The position numbers were made by a program, and so were the translations under genes. From NCBI GenBank assembly GCA_026545765.1, contig JAIFAC010000134.1, forward strand, positions 104,569-168,568: DNA of 64,000 nt. The letters run 5' to 3'. Source of the stretch: Plantago major (Eukaryota; Streptophyta; Magnoliopsida; Lamiales; Plantaginaceae). The notes below the pieces were generated by a model. That model was not told where the DNA came from, searched no databases, and worked only from the letters and a program-made list of their open reading frames with translations. This document shows, piece after piece, positions 52,185-62,751 of the stretch (the first letter of the stretch is position 1; the number at the start of each line of letters is the position of its first letter).

Positions 52185-52520
52185 AGAAAATAGGTTTTTA
52201 GTGACGGATCTAACAGGATGTCGATCCATCGGATAATAAGGTCGTCTCTATTTCCTTCGTCATAAAAGATTTAGTAACGGATAAGTTATCCGTCGCTAAT
52301 TTGTAACGGATTTAGCGCCGGATAGTTTTGTTGACCTTTTTGTGACGGATACTTATCCGTCTCTAATAAGGTATTTTGCATTTATTTTAATTCCATAATT
52401 ACATGAGTTTTTGTGGATAATTATCCGTCGCTATTTAGTGATGGAAATAGCGACGGATTTTTTAATAATAAATTTAAAATGATTTAGAGACGGATAATTT
52501 ATCAATTTTGCATTGTTTAA
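52185..52520. repeat. Subterminal repeat array of the outer CACTA element
   Basis: About ten GACGGAT/ATCCGTC and AGCGACGG/CCGTCGCTA units in both orientations within 330 bp of the terminus, like those of the other CACTA copies. Confidence 0.85.
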
Positions 52521-53350
52521 TTTTTTAAATTTTGATGCTTGTTTTCATATTTCACATTGCTTAAATATAATCTCATTTATAATAAATCGTAATAATTAAA
52601 TTCTATTAATTAATGAAAGCATTCATTTAATACAAATTATCCGTAATGAAATTAAATATCCGTACATAAGCTAAAATAAGAAGTCAAAAATACAAGTCCA
52701 AACTAACTATCTTGGCTAAAGGTGGGTACGGTGGGTACATGGCCATGAAAGCCTCCATCCGCAATCAAGACTCCGTATTCCTCCATTGTTTAGCTAGGCT
52801 TCGGTATTCCTCCTATTGTTTAGCTAGTCTTTGCAATTCCTCCGTTGTTTAGTTTTGCACTTGCAAAGGATCGACCTCCATCCGCACATGTGCCCGCACA
52901 TTAACTCGAGACAGCCCTCGTGTGAAAATTGGTGCTCGTTTGTTGGGATCTTTGAGTGGTTAGAGACCCAAAGGTACGTAACTCCCCAATCCATATCGGC
53001 CCTTGTTGTTTATTGGGTTGTGACTAAGAAGATGTTGTTTTCTTCTTCAACTGTTAGCACCGGTATCGGCGATCTCGCCTCTACCTCGAATCTAAAATCG
53101 TAAAGTATATACCATGAGTTACGATTTCAAAATAACTTATACTACACAAATATGAACTTTAACAAAAGAAACGAACGATAACCTCGGACCGTCATTCACC
53201 CATATGTCATCCTTCACTTGGCACTTTTAAAGTGCAAGGCTCTTCTCCTCCTCCTCTTTGAAGAACATATATGCAAACATTTAGCTAGTAAGTGTGTAGA
53301 AATTAAACACAAAACACATGTCTGAATAAACCGACAAATAAGATGTACAC

Positions 53351-53648
53351 TTACCGCTTCGGTGATCCGTAGCAACATCGCGACCCATAGTGGTGCTTAC
53401 CACAGTACCATCGACGGCTCGTCAAATCTCTCTCTGATACAGTGCGGCTGCATGACATCCTTCCTTCTCCAGTACTCCAACCAATGCTCCCACTCGGCCT
53501 CTCCCATCCAATGTGGCATCTTACGTTTTCTTTTAGCATCACTAATCATCTTCCTATACAAATTTGACCCAGATCGAAGACAAGCGCATACTAGGGAACG
53601 GCGTTGGGAATGAAGAAGTCTTTCTACATTGCCAATTCCACACAACAT
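53351..53648 (-). pseudogene. Transposase_24-type fragment of the outer CACTA element
   Basis: Minus-strand translation reads GSNLYRKMISDAKRKRKMPH, WMGEAEWEHWLEYWRRKDV, the Transposase_24 pattern also seen at 24684-24391. The gene continues upstream on the minus strand as 61653-61084, separated by the inserted element, with frameshifts. Confidence 0.78.
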
Positions 53649-53856
53649 CCAAATTACATAGCGTAAATAAAGACAACAATTTAATAAGATAACACAACAG
53701 ATTCAATGGTGACTAACATATCACACAAGTTCAGTGGCTAACATACCACTCACATATAGTGGCTAACATACCACTCACATTCTCCTAAAATTTACTAACA
53801 CAATGGTGACTAACATATCACGCAAGTTCAGTGGCTAACCACTACAAGAAATTCGC

Positions 53857-54140
53857 CAAATAGCGACGGATAAAATCCGCGCTATCTAGCGACGAATCGC
53901 TAGGTTTAGCGACGGATTGGAGACGGATTGAGCGAGTTCGCTCAATCCGTCTCTAATCCGTCGCTAAATTAGCGACGGATATTTTTCCGTCGCTATTTGG
54001 CGACGGATAAAAGTCTTCGTCGGGATTTAGGGACGGATATTATATAGCTTACGGATTAAAAGAAAATTGATTTTAGCGACGATCTCTGTCAGCTAAATAA
54101 ATACGAACGTTAGTGACAGATTGCGATCCATCGCTAAAAT
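53857..54140. repeat. Subterminal repeat array, left end of the nested CACTA element
   Basis: Repeated TAGCGACGGAT, ATCCGTCGCTA and GGAGACGGATTGAGCGA units, including near-perfect hairpins (for example GATTGGAGACGGATTGAGCGA against TCGCTCAATCCGTCTCTAATC around 53920-53965). Confidence 0.9.
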
Positions 54141-54903
54141 CGTTATAGAATCGGGCAGTAGCCCTTTTCTTCTCCATTTTTCAACAGCTTCTTTTTCTTC
54201 CTTCTTCCTTCTTCATTCGCCATTTCCAATTTCCGAGTTCCGGCCAATTTTGGAGTCTTCTCGAAGCTCTTGGGACAAGGAGCTCGTGTTGTCAACCAAT
54301 TTCATCTTTTTTTCAACTAAATCGGTATTTTGGCTAAAACACTAACTTTGCCAAATTTGGGGATTTTGTTAATTTTACTAATTTGAGCAATTGCATGTTT
54401 ATTGTAAGTATGTAGTATTTAGTTTAGCTTATATTACGTAGTGTGTTAACTTTGAGATGTTCAATTGATATATTGATTGTGAATTTGCATTTTTAGTATA
54501 ATGTTAGGATGTTTGTAAGTATGTAGGGTTGTTAATTTGATATTTTTATATATGTAATAGGATTAAAAGATTTAGTTGAGTGTTTTGGAACCCTTACTTG
54601 TTGACAAATTTGGTAATTTTATTAATTTCACTAATTAGATCAATTGTATGTTTATGGAGCTATAGTATACTAGCTAGTTAACTTTGTGTAATTGATATAT
54701 TGATTGTGAATTTGTATTGTTAATTAGTATAATGTTAGGATGTTTGTAATTACGTAGTAATTTTATTCGATAAATTCGTATATATACACTTGATTATGAA
54801 GATTTAATTAAGTGTTTTGAGACTATTTGGTGATTATATTAACGTAAAATGCATGTTATAAATCTAATAATTGTAGACGTGTCAGGCTAATCATATAATT
54901 ATG

Positions 54904-57900
54904 AATCTCGATCGTTCATGGATGTACCATCGCATAGTTAATGGTAGAATTCAGTCTAGTTTTGTGGAAGGGGTTGAATCCTTCATCACTTTTGCGCTTA
55001 CACAAACTACTTGTTTGAGTGGGGGGAAGATGAAGTGCACTTGCAATGCGAACAAATGTAGGAATAAATAATTTTGCCTCTGAAATGGTAGTGGAGCACT
55101 TGAAGCGTAAAGGGTTCGTGTCTCGGTGAGGTATGGTGTTATCATGGTGAGACACGAGCACCGTTCATGGATTATGAGCATCTCTCAAAGCGTAAAAGGA
55201 AGCAGAAAAATGTGATCGGAAGTACTCAGAATACGTCTACATCTGATGCTAATTATGATCATGAACGGATGGAGCAAATGGTGTATGATGTTGCGGGTCC
55301 AGAGTTCATGGACACCAGGGAGCCAGTAACTGAGGGGGGTGTGGAGGAGCCTCCGAATCCTGCGGATCAGGTGTTCTTTGACTTGCTGGAATCAGCAAGG
55401 AAACCGATTTATCCAGGGTGTAGGCTCAACGAGTTATCTTTGCTGGCTCGGCTAATGAGTTGTAAGGCTAATGGCCAGCAATCTGAAGCGAGCTTTAATG
55501 AATGGGTACAAGTAATGTCGGATCTTTGTCCTGAAGAAAATATAGTTCGAGAAATTTTACCAGGCGAAGAAAAAGATGCGGGGGATGGGGTTGCCCATGG
55601 AAACCATAGATTGTTGTGAGGATATGTGCATGATCTATTGGGGGGAGGATAAAGATCTACTGAAGTGCAAGTTACGTAGTAAGGACCGACAAGCATTACA
55701 AGGAGGGGGCTGCAAAGAAACGTCAGAAGAAAAATCTACCACATAAGAAAATGTGGTATTTCCCTCTAGAACCTTGTTTGGAGAGGTTGTACGCTTCAAG
55801 TGCTTGTGCCGATAAAATGTTGTGGCACAAGGAGCGAGTAATCCCGGAAGAGGGTAGAATGGAGCATCCATCAGACTCACCGGCATGGAAACAGTTCGAT
55901 AAGACCTACCGGAGTTTGCGGAGCCAGAAATGTCGCTTGGGGCTTTATGCGGATGGTTTTAACCCGTTTGGAAATGACGGAAGTACTCTTGTTGGCGATC
56001 ATCACGACGTAAAACTGTCCCCGGTGAGTAATGAAGGAACCATTCATGTTCTTAATCGTGTTGGTGCCTGTGCCGGATGATCCATCACGGTTGGATGTGT
56101 TCTTGCACCTAATCAAGGAGCTTATTGAGTTGTGGGAAAATGGTATCCCGACATATGATGTGTCAACGAAGAAGAACTTTACATTGAGAGCGACATTATG
56201 TGGACCGTGAGTGATTTTCTGCGTACTCCATGCTATACGGAAGGAAAACATGAGCTTTAATGCATGTCATTGTATGGAAGACAACGATGCATTTAGGCCG
56301 AGCGAGCGGAAAGGAATATTGGTTTGGTATCATGTCGTAGATTTCTACCAAAAAGGACCATACGTTCGGGAAGAACAAGACTCGATTCTTGAAAAATAAA
56401 ATGGCGAACAAAGGCGCTCGAGACAACTTCTTTGGTGTAAATACTTGCGGAGATAGATAAGTGGGTCTTATGAAAGTGGTGAAGTTAGGTCGAGAAGCAT
56501 ATGAGAAAATTAGCAAAATTGTGGATGGAAGAAGAAGCATCTTGGGACTTGCCTTATTGGAGGCGTCTTCTTATACGTCACAACTTGGATTTCCATGCAC
56601 ATTGAGAAAACATGTTAGAACTTATTCAACACGATTTGCAACATTCCCGGAAAACAAAGGACACCTAAATCTAGAGCGAGTTGGATACATTATGTAAAAG
56701 GCCGAGTTGACAAGCGAGAATGATAAGGCGTTGGCCCAGGCATGCTACAATTGACACTGAATCTAGGAACAAACTATTTGATTGGGTGAGGGATTGAGTT
56801 CCCGACAATTCGCTTCTCGAAGTTGGGCGGTGTGTGGATGTAGAGAACAAAGATGTGCGGGATGAAGAGCCGAGTTGTCATGTGTTCATGGAGGCTTCTC
56901 CTGTTGCATTTAGAAATGCTACCTAAACTGTATGGATTAGATCAAGAAATTTGAGCTTATTTTCAAGAATTTATGCTCAAGGGTGCTTGGCGATGAAGTG
57001 TTAGCAAATCTTGAAAGCAACATACCAATGATTCTATGCAAGCTCGGCGTATCTTTCCTCCGAGCTTCTTTGATTCTATGGAGCACTTGCGGTTCACCTC
57101 CCACATGAAGCGAGTCTTCTTTGGACCAGTTCGATGTCGATGGATGTATCCATTCGAGGTGTAATCAAAGCAATCATTTACTTATAAAGTCTGAATTTTC
57201 CCAAGTTACATTGTGTTACATCAACATATATGCATTACGGTACTTGGGGAAATTGAAGAATATGTCGACAAAGGCAAGCTGAGGATCGATGGCCGATGCC
57301 TACGTCTGAGGAAGGAAGCTGCATACGCTCCCTATTACTTTGAGGACCATCTCGGCGAAGGCATCTAGGCCGTCGAAGCAGAACATTTGAAGTTCAAGAG
57401 GATGATGGCGTTTCCATTTCAATTTTAGGGTCTCGGGGAGACCTATTGGAAAGAAAAACCAGAATGGTGTGGATAAGGTGAAAGCGACCACATATTATGT
57501 CCTCTCGATATCTTTGAAGTTGACAAATTTATGGAAATTTATGCTCGGTGAGTAGCTTTCTTCGTAACACATAGATTTTAACTTCTAACTATATATATCT
57601 AATCATGTAATCGTGTCCACGACCTTTTGGAGAGAAGAATCGACAATGGCGAGATGATGTAATTGAAGAAGCTGGTTCAAGAGAAGTTGGAAACATAATT
57701 TGCGATTGGTTCAAAGATCGTCTGAAATCACATCAACAAAGTCACATGTCCTTACTTAGAATCTCTAGCGGAGGGACGAACAAAAGGTCTCCACATTCTC
57801 ATCGTTACATAGTAAATGGCCTTGGGTTTCAAACAATTGAGTCTAACACCGCCATGGTCACAAGCAATTAGGGTGTTATTAGGGGCAAGATCAAGATACT

Positions 57901-58311
57901 GTTGATGATTTGTATGATTTCTCACGGAACTGAGGCCAATTTTGCGACTTGAATATCCGGGTTTCCTTTGAAAAAGAACCTTTATGTTTGATGTTGGTGG
58001 TATGATCCTACTCAGTGAGTACGAAGAAACACGAGCTCTATCGGATGGTAGAAATTAACCATAGGAAGAGGTATCGTACTAAGTATGAACCGTTTATCTT
58101 GGCGACTCGAAACCGCCAGTGGTGTTTATTGAATATCAAGCCTCAAAGCGATAAAGTGATTTGGTTGGCTGCGATGCATATCTGAGCCCGCTCGGAGTAG
58201 ATACATTGATAAGGGCGACTCAATTACCAACTTTCGTATCAAGAAAGGTAAATCGATCAAGCAATGAGAAAGCACAGCCTGGTGATGATGAGTTCATAGA
58301 CACTGCATGAA
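54904..58311 (+). pseudogene. TNP2-type CACTA transposase
   Basis: The product starts near 54904 as NLDRSWMYHRIVNG, then EGVESFITFALTQ and CTCNANKCRN (transposase-associated zinc domain), a hydrophilic linker (MDYEHLSKRKRK ... GPEFMDTREPVTEGG at 55167-55345), LLESARKPIYPGC and LNELSLLARLMSCKANG, EWVQVMSDLCPEEN, and the TNP2 core with ASACADKMLWHKE, SDSPAWKQFDKTY, RLGLYADGFNPFGN (55935-55980). Later exons give RMMAFPF (about 57400), a splice donor GGTGAGTAG at 57550, and the C-terminal part to about 58311. The catalytic acidic residue of LCADGF-type text is retained as YADGF. In the family TNP2 cuts the element ends. Many stops and frameshifts make it inactive as given. Confidence 0.85.
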
Positions 58312-58502
58312 GACCAATTTATAGACTTAACAATGGCCGGGGGCGAGGGTATGTGTGTATGTAGTTGTTATGTGTATATATGCTTAGTTGTTGATTATTA
58401 TTACTTTGTAATGCGTTAATATATCGAATGTATATGTTTTACATGCATATTCATGTATTCTTTACTAACACATTTTTCTGCAATTTCTTATATGCTCTTG
58501 TA

Positions 58503-60428
58503 GATGCAGCGCCAAAAGGAAGTCGACATACCTTCCTCCGGGTGTAGGGGTGCTAGTCCGGAGTTCTAGTAGTACACCGTGAGTCATAGTACTAGTCCTC
58601 TCGTTGGATCGACATTGGTGGGAGCGTGACCCAGGTCTCGGTACGAGAAGACTCCACGGCCTACGGCACATGCTCTGGTGACTACCCCTCTTACGGGTGT
58701 CCCTACAGCGTTGATGGGCGGTGCTACATTCGAGGAAGGGTGTTGTTCCCCGATGGGGAACAAGTAAGTATTATGCATTTGTAGAACATACACTTAAGAT
58801 AAATATATGTTACATGATTTTACCTAATGAATATTAGTTTCTTGTTTGTCTCATTGATAATAGGTTTTGTCCACGAATACCTCGGACAAACTAGGCAAAA
58901 TCTTGAGGGGAGGAGGAGATGCAGGCGGGGAGGCGAAGTGGTCAAGCGTTCGGACGGATGAAGCACTTTTACTTGACGGTACGCGGGTAGCTTAAATGTT
59001 ACAATGAATGCTTTATTTGTTCTTTTAATCATTGTGTTAATGTGTGTGGTATATTAGCCACTATATACATGAGTGGTATGTTAGCCTTTGAACTTGGGTG
59101 ATATGTTAGTCACCATTGTGTTAGTCGATTTTAGGACAATTTGGTGGTATGTTACCACTAAGCATTTGATGTATTAGTCACCATTCATGAACTTGTTGTG
59201 TCATTTGGTGGTATGTTAACCACTTGATTAAGGTGATATGTTAGTCACCATTGTGTTAGTCAATTTTAGGACAATTTGAATGGTATGTTACCACTAAGCT
59301 TGTTTTGATGTGTTAGTCACCATTCATGAACTTGTTGTGTCATTTGAGTGGTATATGTTAGCCTTGAACTTGGGTGATATGTTAGTCACCATTGTGTTAG
59401 TCAATTTTAGGACAATTTTGGGTGGTATGTTACCACTAAGCATTTTGATGTGTTAGTCACCATTCATGAACTTGTTGTGTCATTTGGGTGGTATATTAGC
59501 CACTAAACTTGGTGTTATATTTAAATTGTTATCTTTCTTTAAACTGTGTAATTTTACTTTGAATGGAATTGTTGTGAAAGGACTACTACATTCCAATGCC
59601 TGATGTGTCGGTTGTACTCCGTTTCGAGACTTTAGATTGGGACATCTATAGGAAAATGGTTTTACAAAATGAAGGAACCTGTGAGACAACCAACAGGTGG
59701 GGATGGCCAGTGGGCACTTTGGGGCGTCTTTGGAATGATCCCTTACGTCCGAGATCAAGCGTCTGAAACGAATAAAACCGTTTATGAGTACTTGAGATGA
59801 ATGCGAACGCCGGTTTATCACTATATGTGACTATTATTAGAATCACGTGATGGAGGTTAGTAAATATGTTGTTTATGACTTGGAATATGATACATAGCAG
59901 TTTTTTGCTTTCATTTCAATCAACTAACTACTTGTTTGCACATATGTTTTTAAGCGATAGAGACGGTAGAAGAGTGCTACTGTACCACTTGAAGAAGGCT
60001 AAATGAAGAATGGCATACGGGTGGCGTGAGGCAGGCGTATTGCGGTCGTTTCTTTCTTAAGGTTAACATTTGTATTTGAGTATTTCAAAGTGATTCCTAA
60101 AATTGCATCTCATTTAGTATACAACTGACAATTGCGAGTGAATTCGAGAGGATGATCGTGGTCGTGAAATTTGTCGATTGAAAACAAGACCAGATCTTCT
60201 TGGTCGACCTGATGAACGGCAATTGAATGTATGGATTGGGAAGTTTAGGCCTTCAGCAGAGTTACAGTAGCTTCACGGTGTCGGGGATCGGGATCGCGAT
60301 CTAATCTCTACACCAGGAGGCGAGTTCAAGAGATGATGACTCCTCTCCACGAAATAGGCTGCGACCGAAGCGACTTACGAGCAGTGCTTGAGAACGAGGC
60401 TCGTATGGCTCGGCGGATGGGCCTTTGA
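58503..60428 (+). pseudogene. Second CACTA gene (TNPA/Transposase_24-like), degraded
   Basis: After an intron-end-like CTCTTGTAG (58494-58502) a coding start ATGCAGCGCCAAAAGG opens MQRQKEVDIPSS, in the same place as the ATGCCGCGACA start of the other copies (rev. near 61650). Further pieces are IYRKM (about 59645), KKAK and the ending near 60428. The 59035-59515 tandem repeats occupy an intron. I cannot draw the exon structure. By position and the IYRKM hit it is the TNPA-like DNA-binding protein gene. Confidence 0.55.
59035..59515. repeat. Tandem repeat, unit 134-141 bp, about 3.5 copies
   Basis: The string GATATGTTAGTCACCATTGT starts at 59100, 59234 and 59375, so the unit is 134 then 141 bp. 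Each unit contains GTGGTATGTTACCACTAAGC and CATTCATGAACTTGTTGTG. Short inverted pairs (GTGGTATGTTACCAC) are built into it. Related shorter versions lie at 24745-24910, 53700-53840 and 61085-61125. Confidence 0.92.
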
Positions 60429-60684
60429 CCGGATATTGACTTCTTCCTAGTCTCACCCACATACCTCCAGATTATTCTTGGTTACATCGGACTTATTATG
60501 GACTTGTTATGGATAATTTGACACTATTTCACCTACTTCTTGTTTCGGATAATTTATGGATAATTTATATTGTTTCGGATATATTAATGCAATTTAATTG
60601 TTTCGGGTATATTATCTATAATTATATTATGTGAAAAAACAGGTGAAATGTGAAACAGAAATATATAAAAAAAAATTAAACAGT

Positions 60685-61070
60685 GAATTTAGCGACGGAA
60701 AAAATCCGTCGCTAAATTCACGAACTAAGGGCGAATTAGCCCATTGAATTTAGCGACGGATTTTTTGTAAGCTAAATATCAGCGAACTAAGGCGGATTAG
60801 TGGTGGGATTTAGCGATGAAAACAATCCGTCGCTAAATTCGATAAATCAATTAGCGACGGATAAGTAATCAAGTGCCAATTGAATGATTTGGTCGTGAGA
60901 TTAATCCGTCGCCCGGTTAAATACGTTATTTAGAGCGGAATACTTATCCGTCGCCAAAAAAATAGTGACGATTGGTTTGGAGGCGAGGATTATCCGTAGC
61001 TAAATCCGCTAAGATTTAACGGATCGGCCGACTTTAGCGACCGGATAATTCCGTCGCTAAAACTGGTTTT
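60685..61070. repeat. Subterminal repeat array, right end of the nested CACTA element
   Basis: AATTTAGCGACGGA..TCCGTCGCTAAATT hairpins recur about eight times over 385 bp, with decayed versions (for example GGTCGTGAGATTAATCCGTCG). It mirrors the left-end array. Confidence 0.9.
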
Positions 61071-61083
61071 TTTTGTAGTGAAC

Positions 61084-61653
61084 AGACCACTCACATATAG
61101 TGGCTAACATACCACTCACATTAAAACAACGATTAAAACAACAAATAAAGCCATGTAAAATTTAAACTTACCCGCAACTCATTAAAGTACTACGCCTTGA
61201 TAGGTCCGAGATCTTGACCACCTCTAGCCCCTGGGATCTCCTCTTGTACGATTGCCTCACGAGGTTTGATTAAGCCTCGGGGAGGCCATAACTGTTATCA
61301 ATGTATAATATACAAGAAATAGATAATATTAATTATAGTACAACAATGATCGATGTGACATAAATTACCTTAAGTTATATTCTATATACAAATATAATAC
61401 TTACTTGATGGGCGTTCAGACAACACGGGCTTCCCGCATCGCTCGGGCACTATACTCGGTGAAGGACACCGTCATCATTAAGTTACCCAGGACCGATGTG
61501 AGACCCCTTTCGAACTCGGTGGGGTCTCGGGAACCCTTGACCAATTTGCTCGACTCTGACTCTGAAGCTCCTGCTCGACTACCCTCTGCGGCTACCACCA
61601 GGCAACCTACTGCATGAGGTAGGAACGTATGTAGGTTACCTTTGTCGCGGCAT
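61084..61653 (-). pseudogene. Start of the Transposase_24-type gene of the outer CACTA element
   Basis: On the minus strand a probable acceptor (TTTTTGCAG) is followed near 61650 by ATGCCGCGAC, coding MPRQR, then NLHTFLPHAVG and text with RVEQIG and PxEF. This parallels 25440-24860 in the CACTA element at 20660. The rest of the gene lies across the inserted element, at 53840-52500. Confidence 0.6.
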
Positions 61654-61689
61654 CTGCAAAAACATGCAACAAATCTGAGGAAAATGTGT

Positions 61690-62751
61690 TATTACTGGTT
61701 GCATGTAAAACATATATACATTTGACTAGTAATAAATCACAAAGACTGGTATTATCAACAACTAACTATATATACATAATCTACCCTACACACATACATG
61801 GCGTCCTAAATGCATGGAAAATTTCTCTTTGGAAAGCACAATACCCGAACTTGGTGGTTAAACTCTCTGCAGCTATTTTGCTTGATTTATTTCTAAGAAA
61901 AGAAAAGTCTACATCTTGGTCCTCATGCGACTCTGTGAATTCATCACGAGCACTGTCTGAAGTTTTTGCTTGTTCATCAATGACCTCTTCTTGATGAGTT
62001 GGTAATTGAGTCGTCTTTCTCAACGTACTCCACTTTGGGCGGGCATGTATAGTGTCATGACTAACATCCGCCTAATTGTGTTTCTTAGATATTGAGAAAC
62101 ACCACTTGGCGTTCTTGAGTCGCCAAGATAAATGGTGTGTACTTGATACCTCTTCTTATAGTTTATATCCACCATTTCATCTTTGCTCATTCTTCTTACC
62201 AGTGGAGTAGGATCATACGGTCGACATCAAACATAAAGGTTCTTTTCAAGGGCACCTTGGGATATTCGAGGCGCCTGATTACGTTTAAGCTTCGTAGAAA
62301 TCATGCGAATCGGTGCTCCTTGATCTTGCCCTTGACTGAGCCCAATTGCTTGTAGCCATGGCGGTGTTAGAGTCATTAAGTGGAACCTAAGGTCATTTTT
62401 CTATGTAAGATGAGAATGTGGAACCTTTCTAGATGGTCCCTACTGCTAGAACTAGTAAGGACATGTGGCGTTGTTGGCGGGATCTCGGGCCTCCTTGAAT
62501 GCAAATTAGATTCCAACTTCTCTTCAAGAAGATCTTCGTGCATTAATCATACGCCATCATTAGATTCTTCTCGAGCAGCGCTCTTTGAAAACTCTTGTGG
62601 ACATGATGATATGATTAAATACTAGGATTTTAGTTAAAAGTTCAATTTTGGGCCCATGTATAATAAGAAAGGTACTCACCAGCAAATATCACCATATATT
62701 TGTAACATCGGCAATTGATTGAAGACATAATATTGGGCCTTGACTCCTTAT
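61690..62751 (-). pseudogene. TNP2 C-terminal fragment of the outer CACTA element
   Basis: On the minus strand from 62751 there is text homologous to 57490-58311 of the nested copy: a donor-like GGTGAGTA near 62675, then a final exon with KRTFMFDVDRMILL, KKNEQR and YKEEVSSTHHLSWRLKNAK-like segments (about 62270-62090), and an acidic tail DEFTESHEDQDVDFSF near 61930. Comparison with the nested copy shows the element at 62752 inserted close to codons corresponding to 57490. Confidence 0.65.

Larger units (their letters stand above)
53840..61080 (+). mobile_element. Complete CACTA transposon nested in the outer CACTA element
   Basis: It begins CACTACAAGAAATTCGCC at 53840 and ends GGTTTTTTTTGTAGTG at 61080, with the 3-bp target duplication AAC at 53837-53839 and 61081-61083. 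Length is 7.24 kb. TNP2 (54904-58311) and a second gene (58503-60428) run on the plus strand. Subterminal arrays lie at 53857-54140 and 60685-61070. Frames are broken in many places, so it is probably inactive, but it is the most complete CACTA copy in the window. Confidence 0.95.

Noticed and set aside
59035-59515. CRISPR-like array
   Set aside because: Repeats of 134-141 bp without unique spacers, in a plant transposon. This is a tandem repeat.
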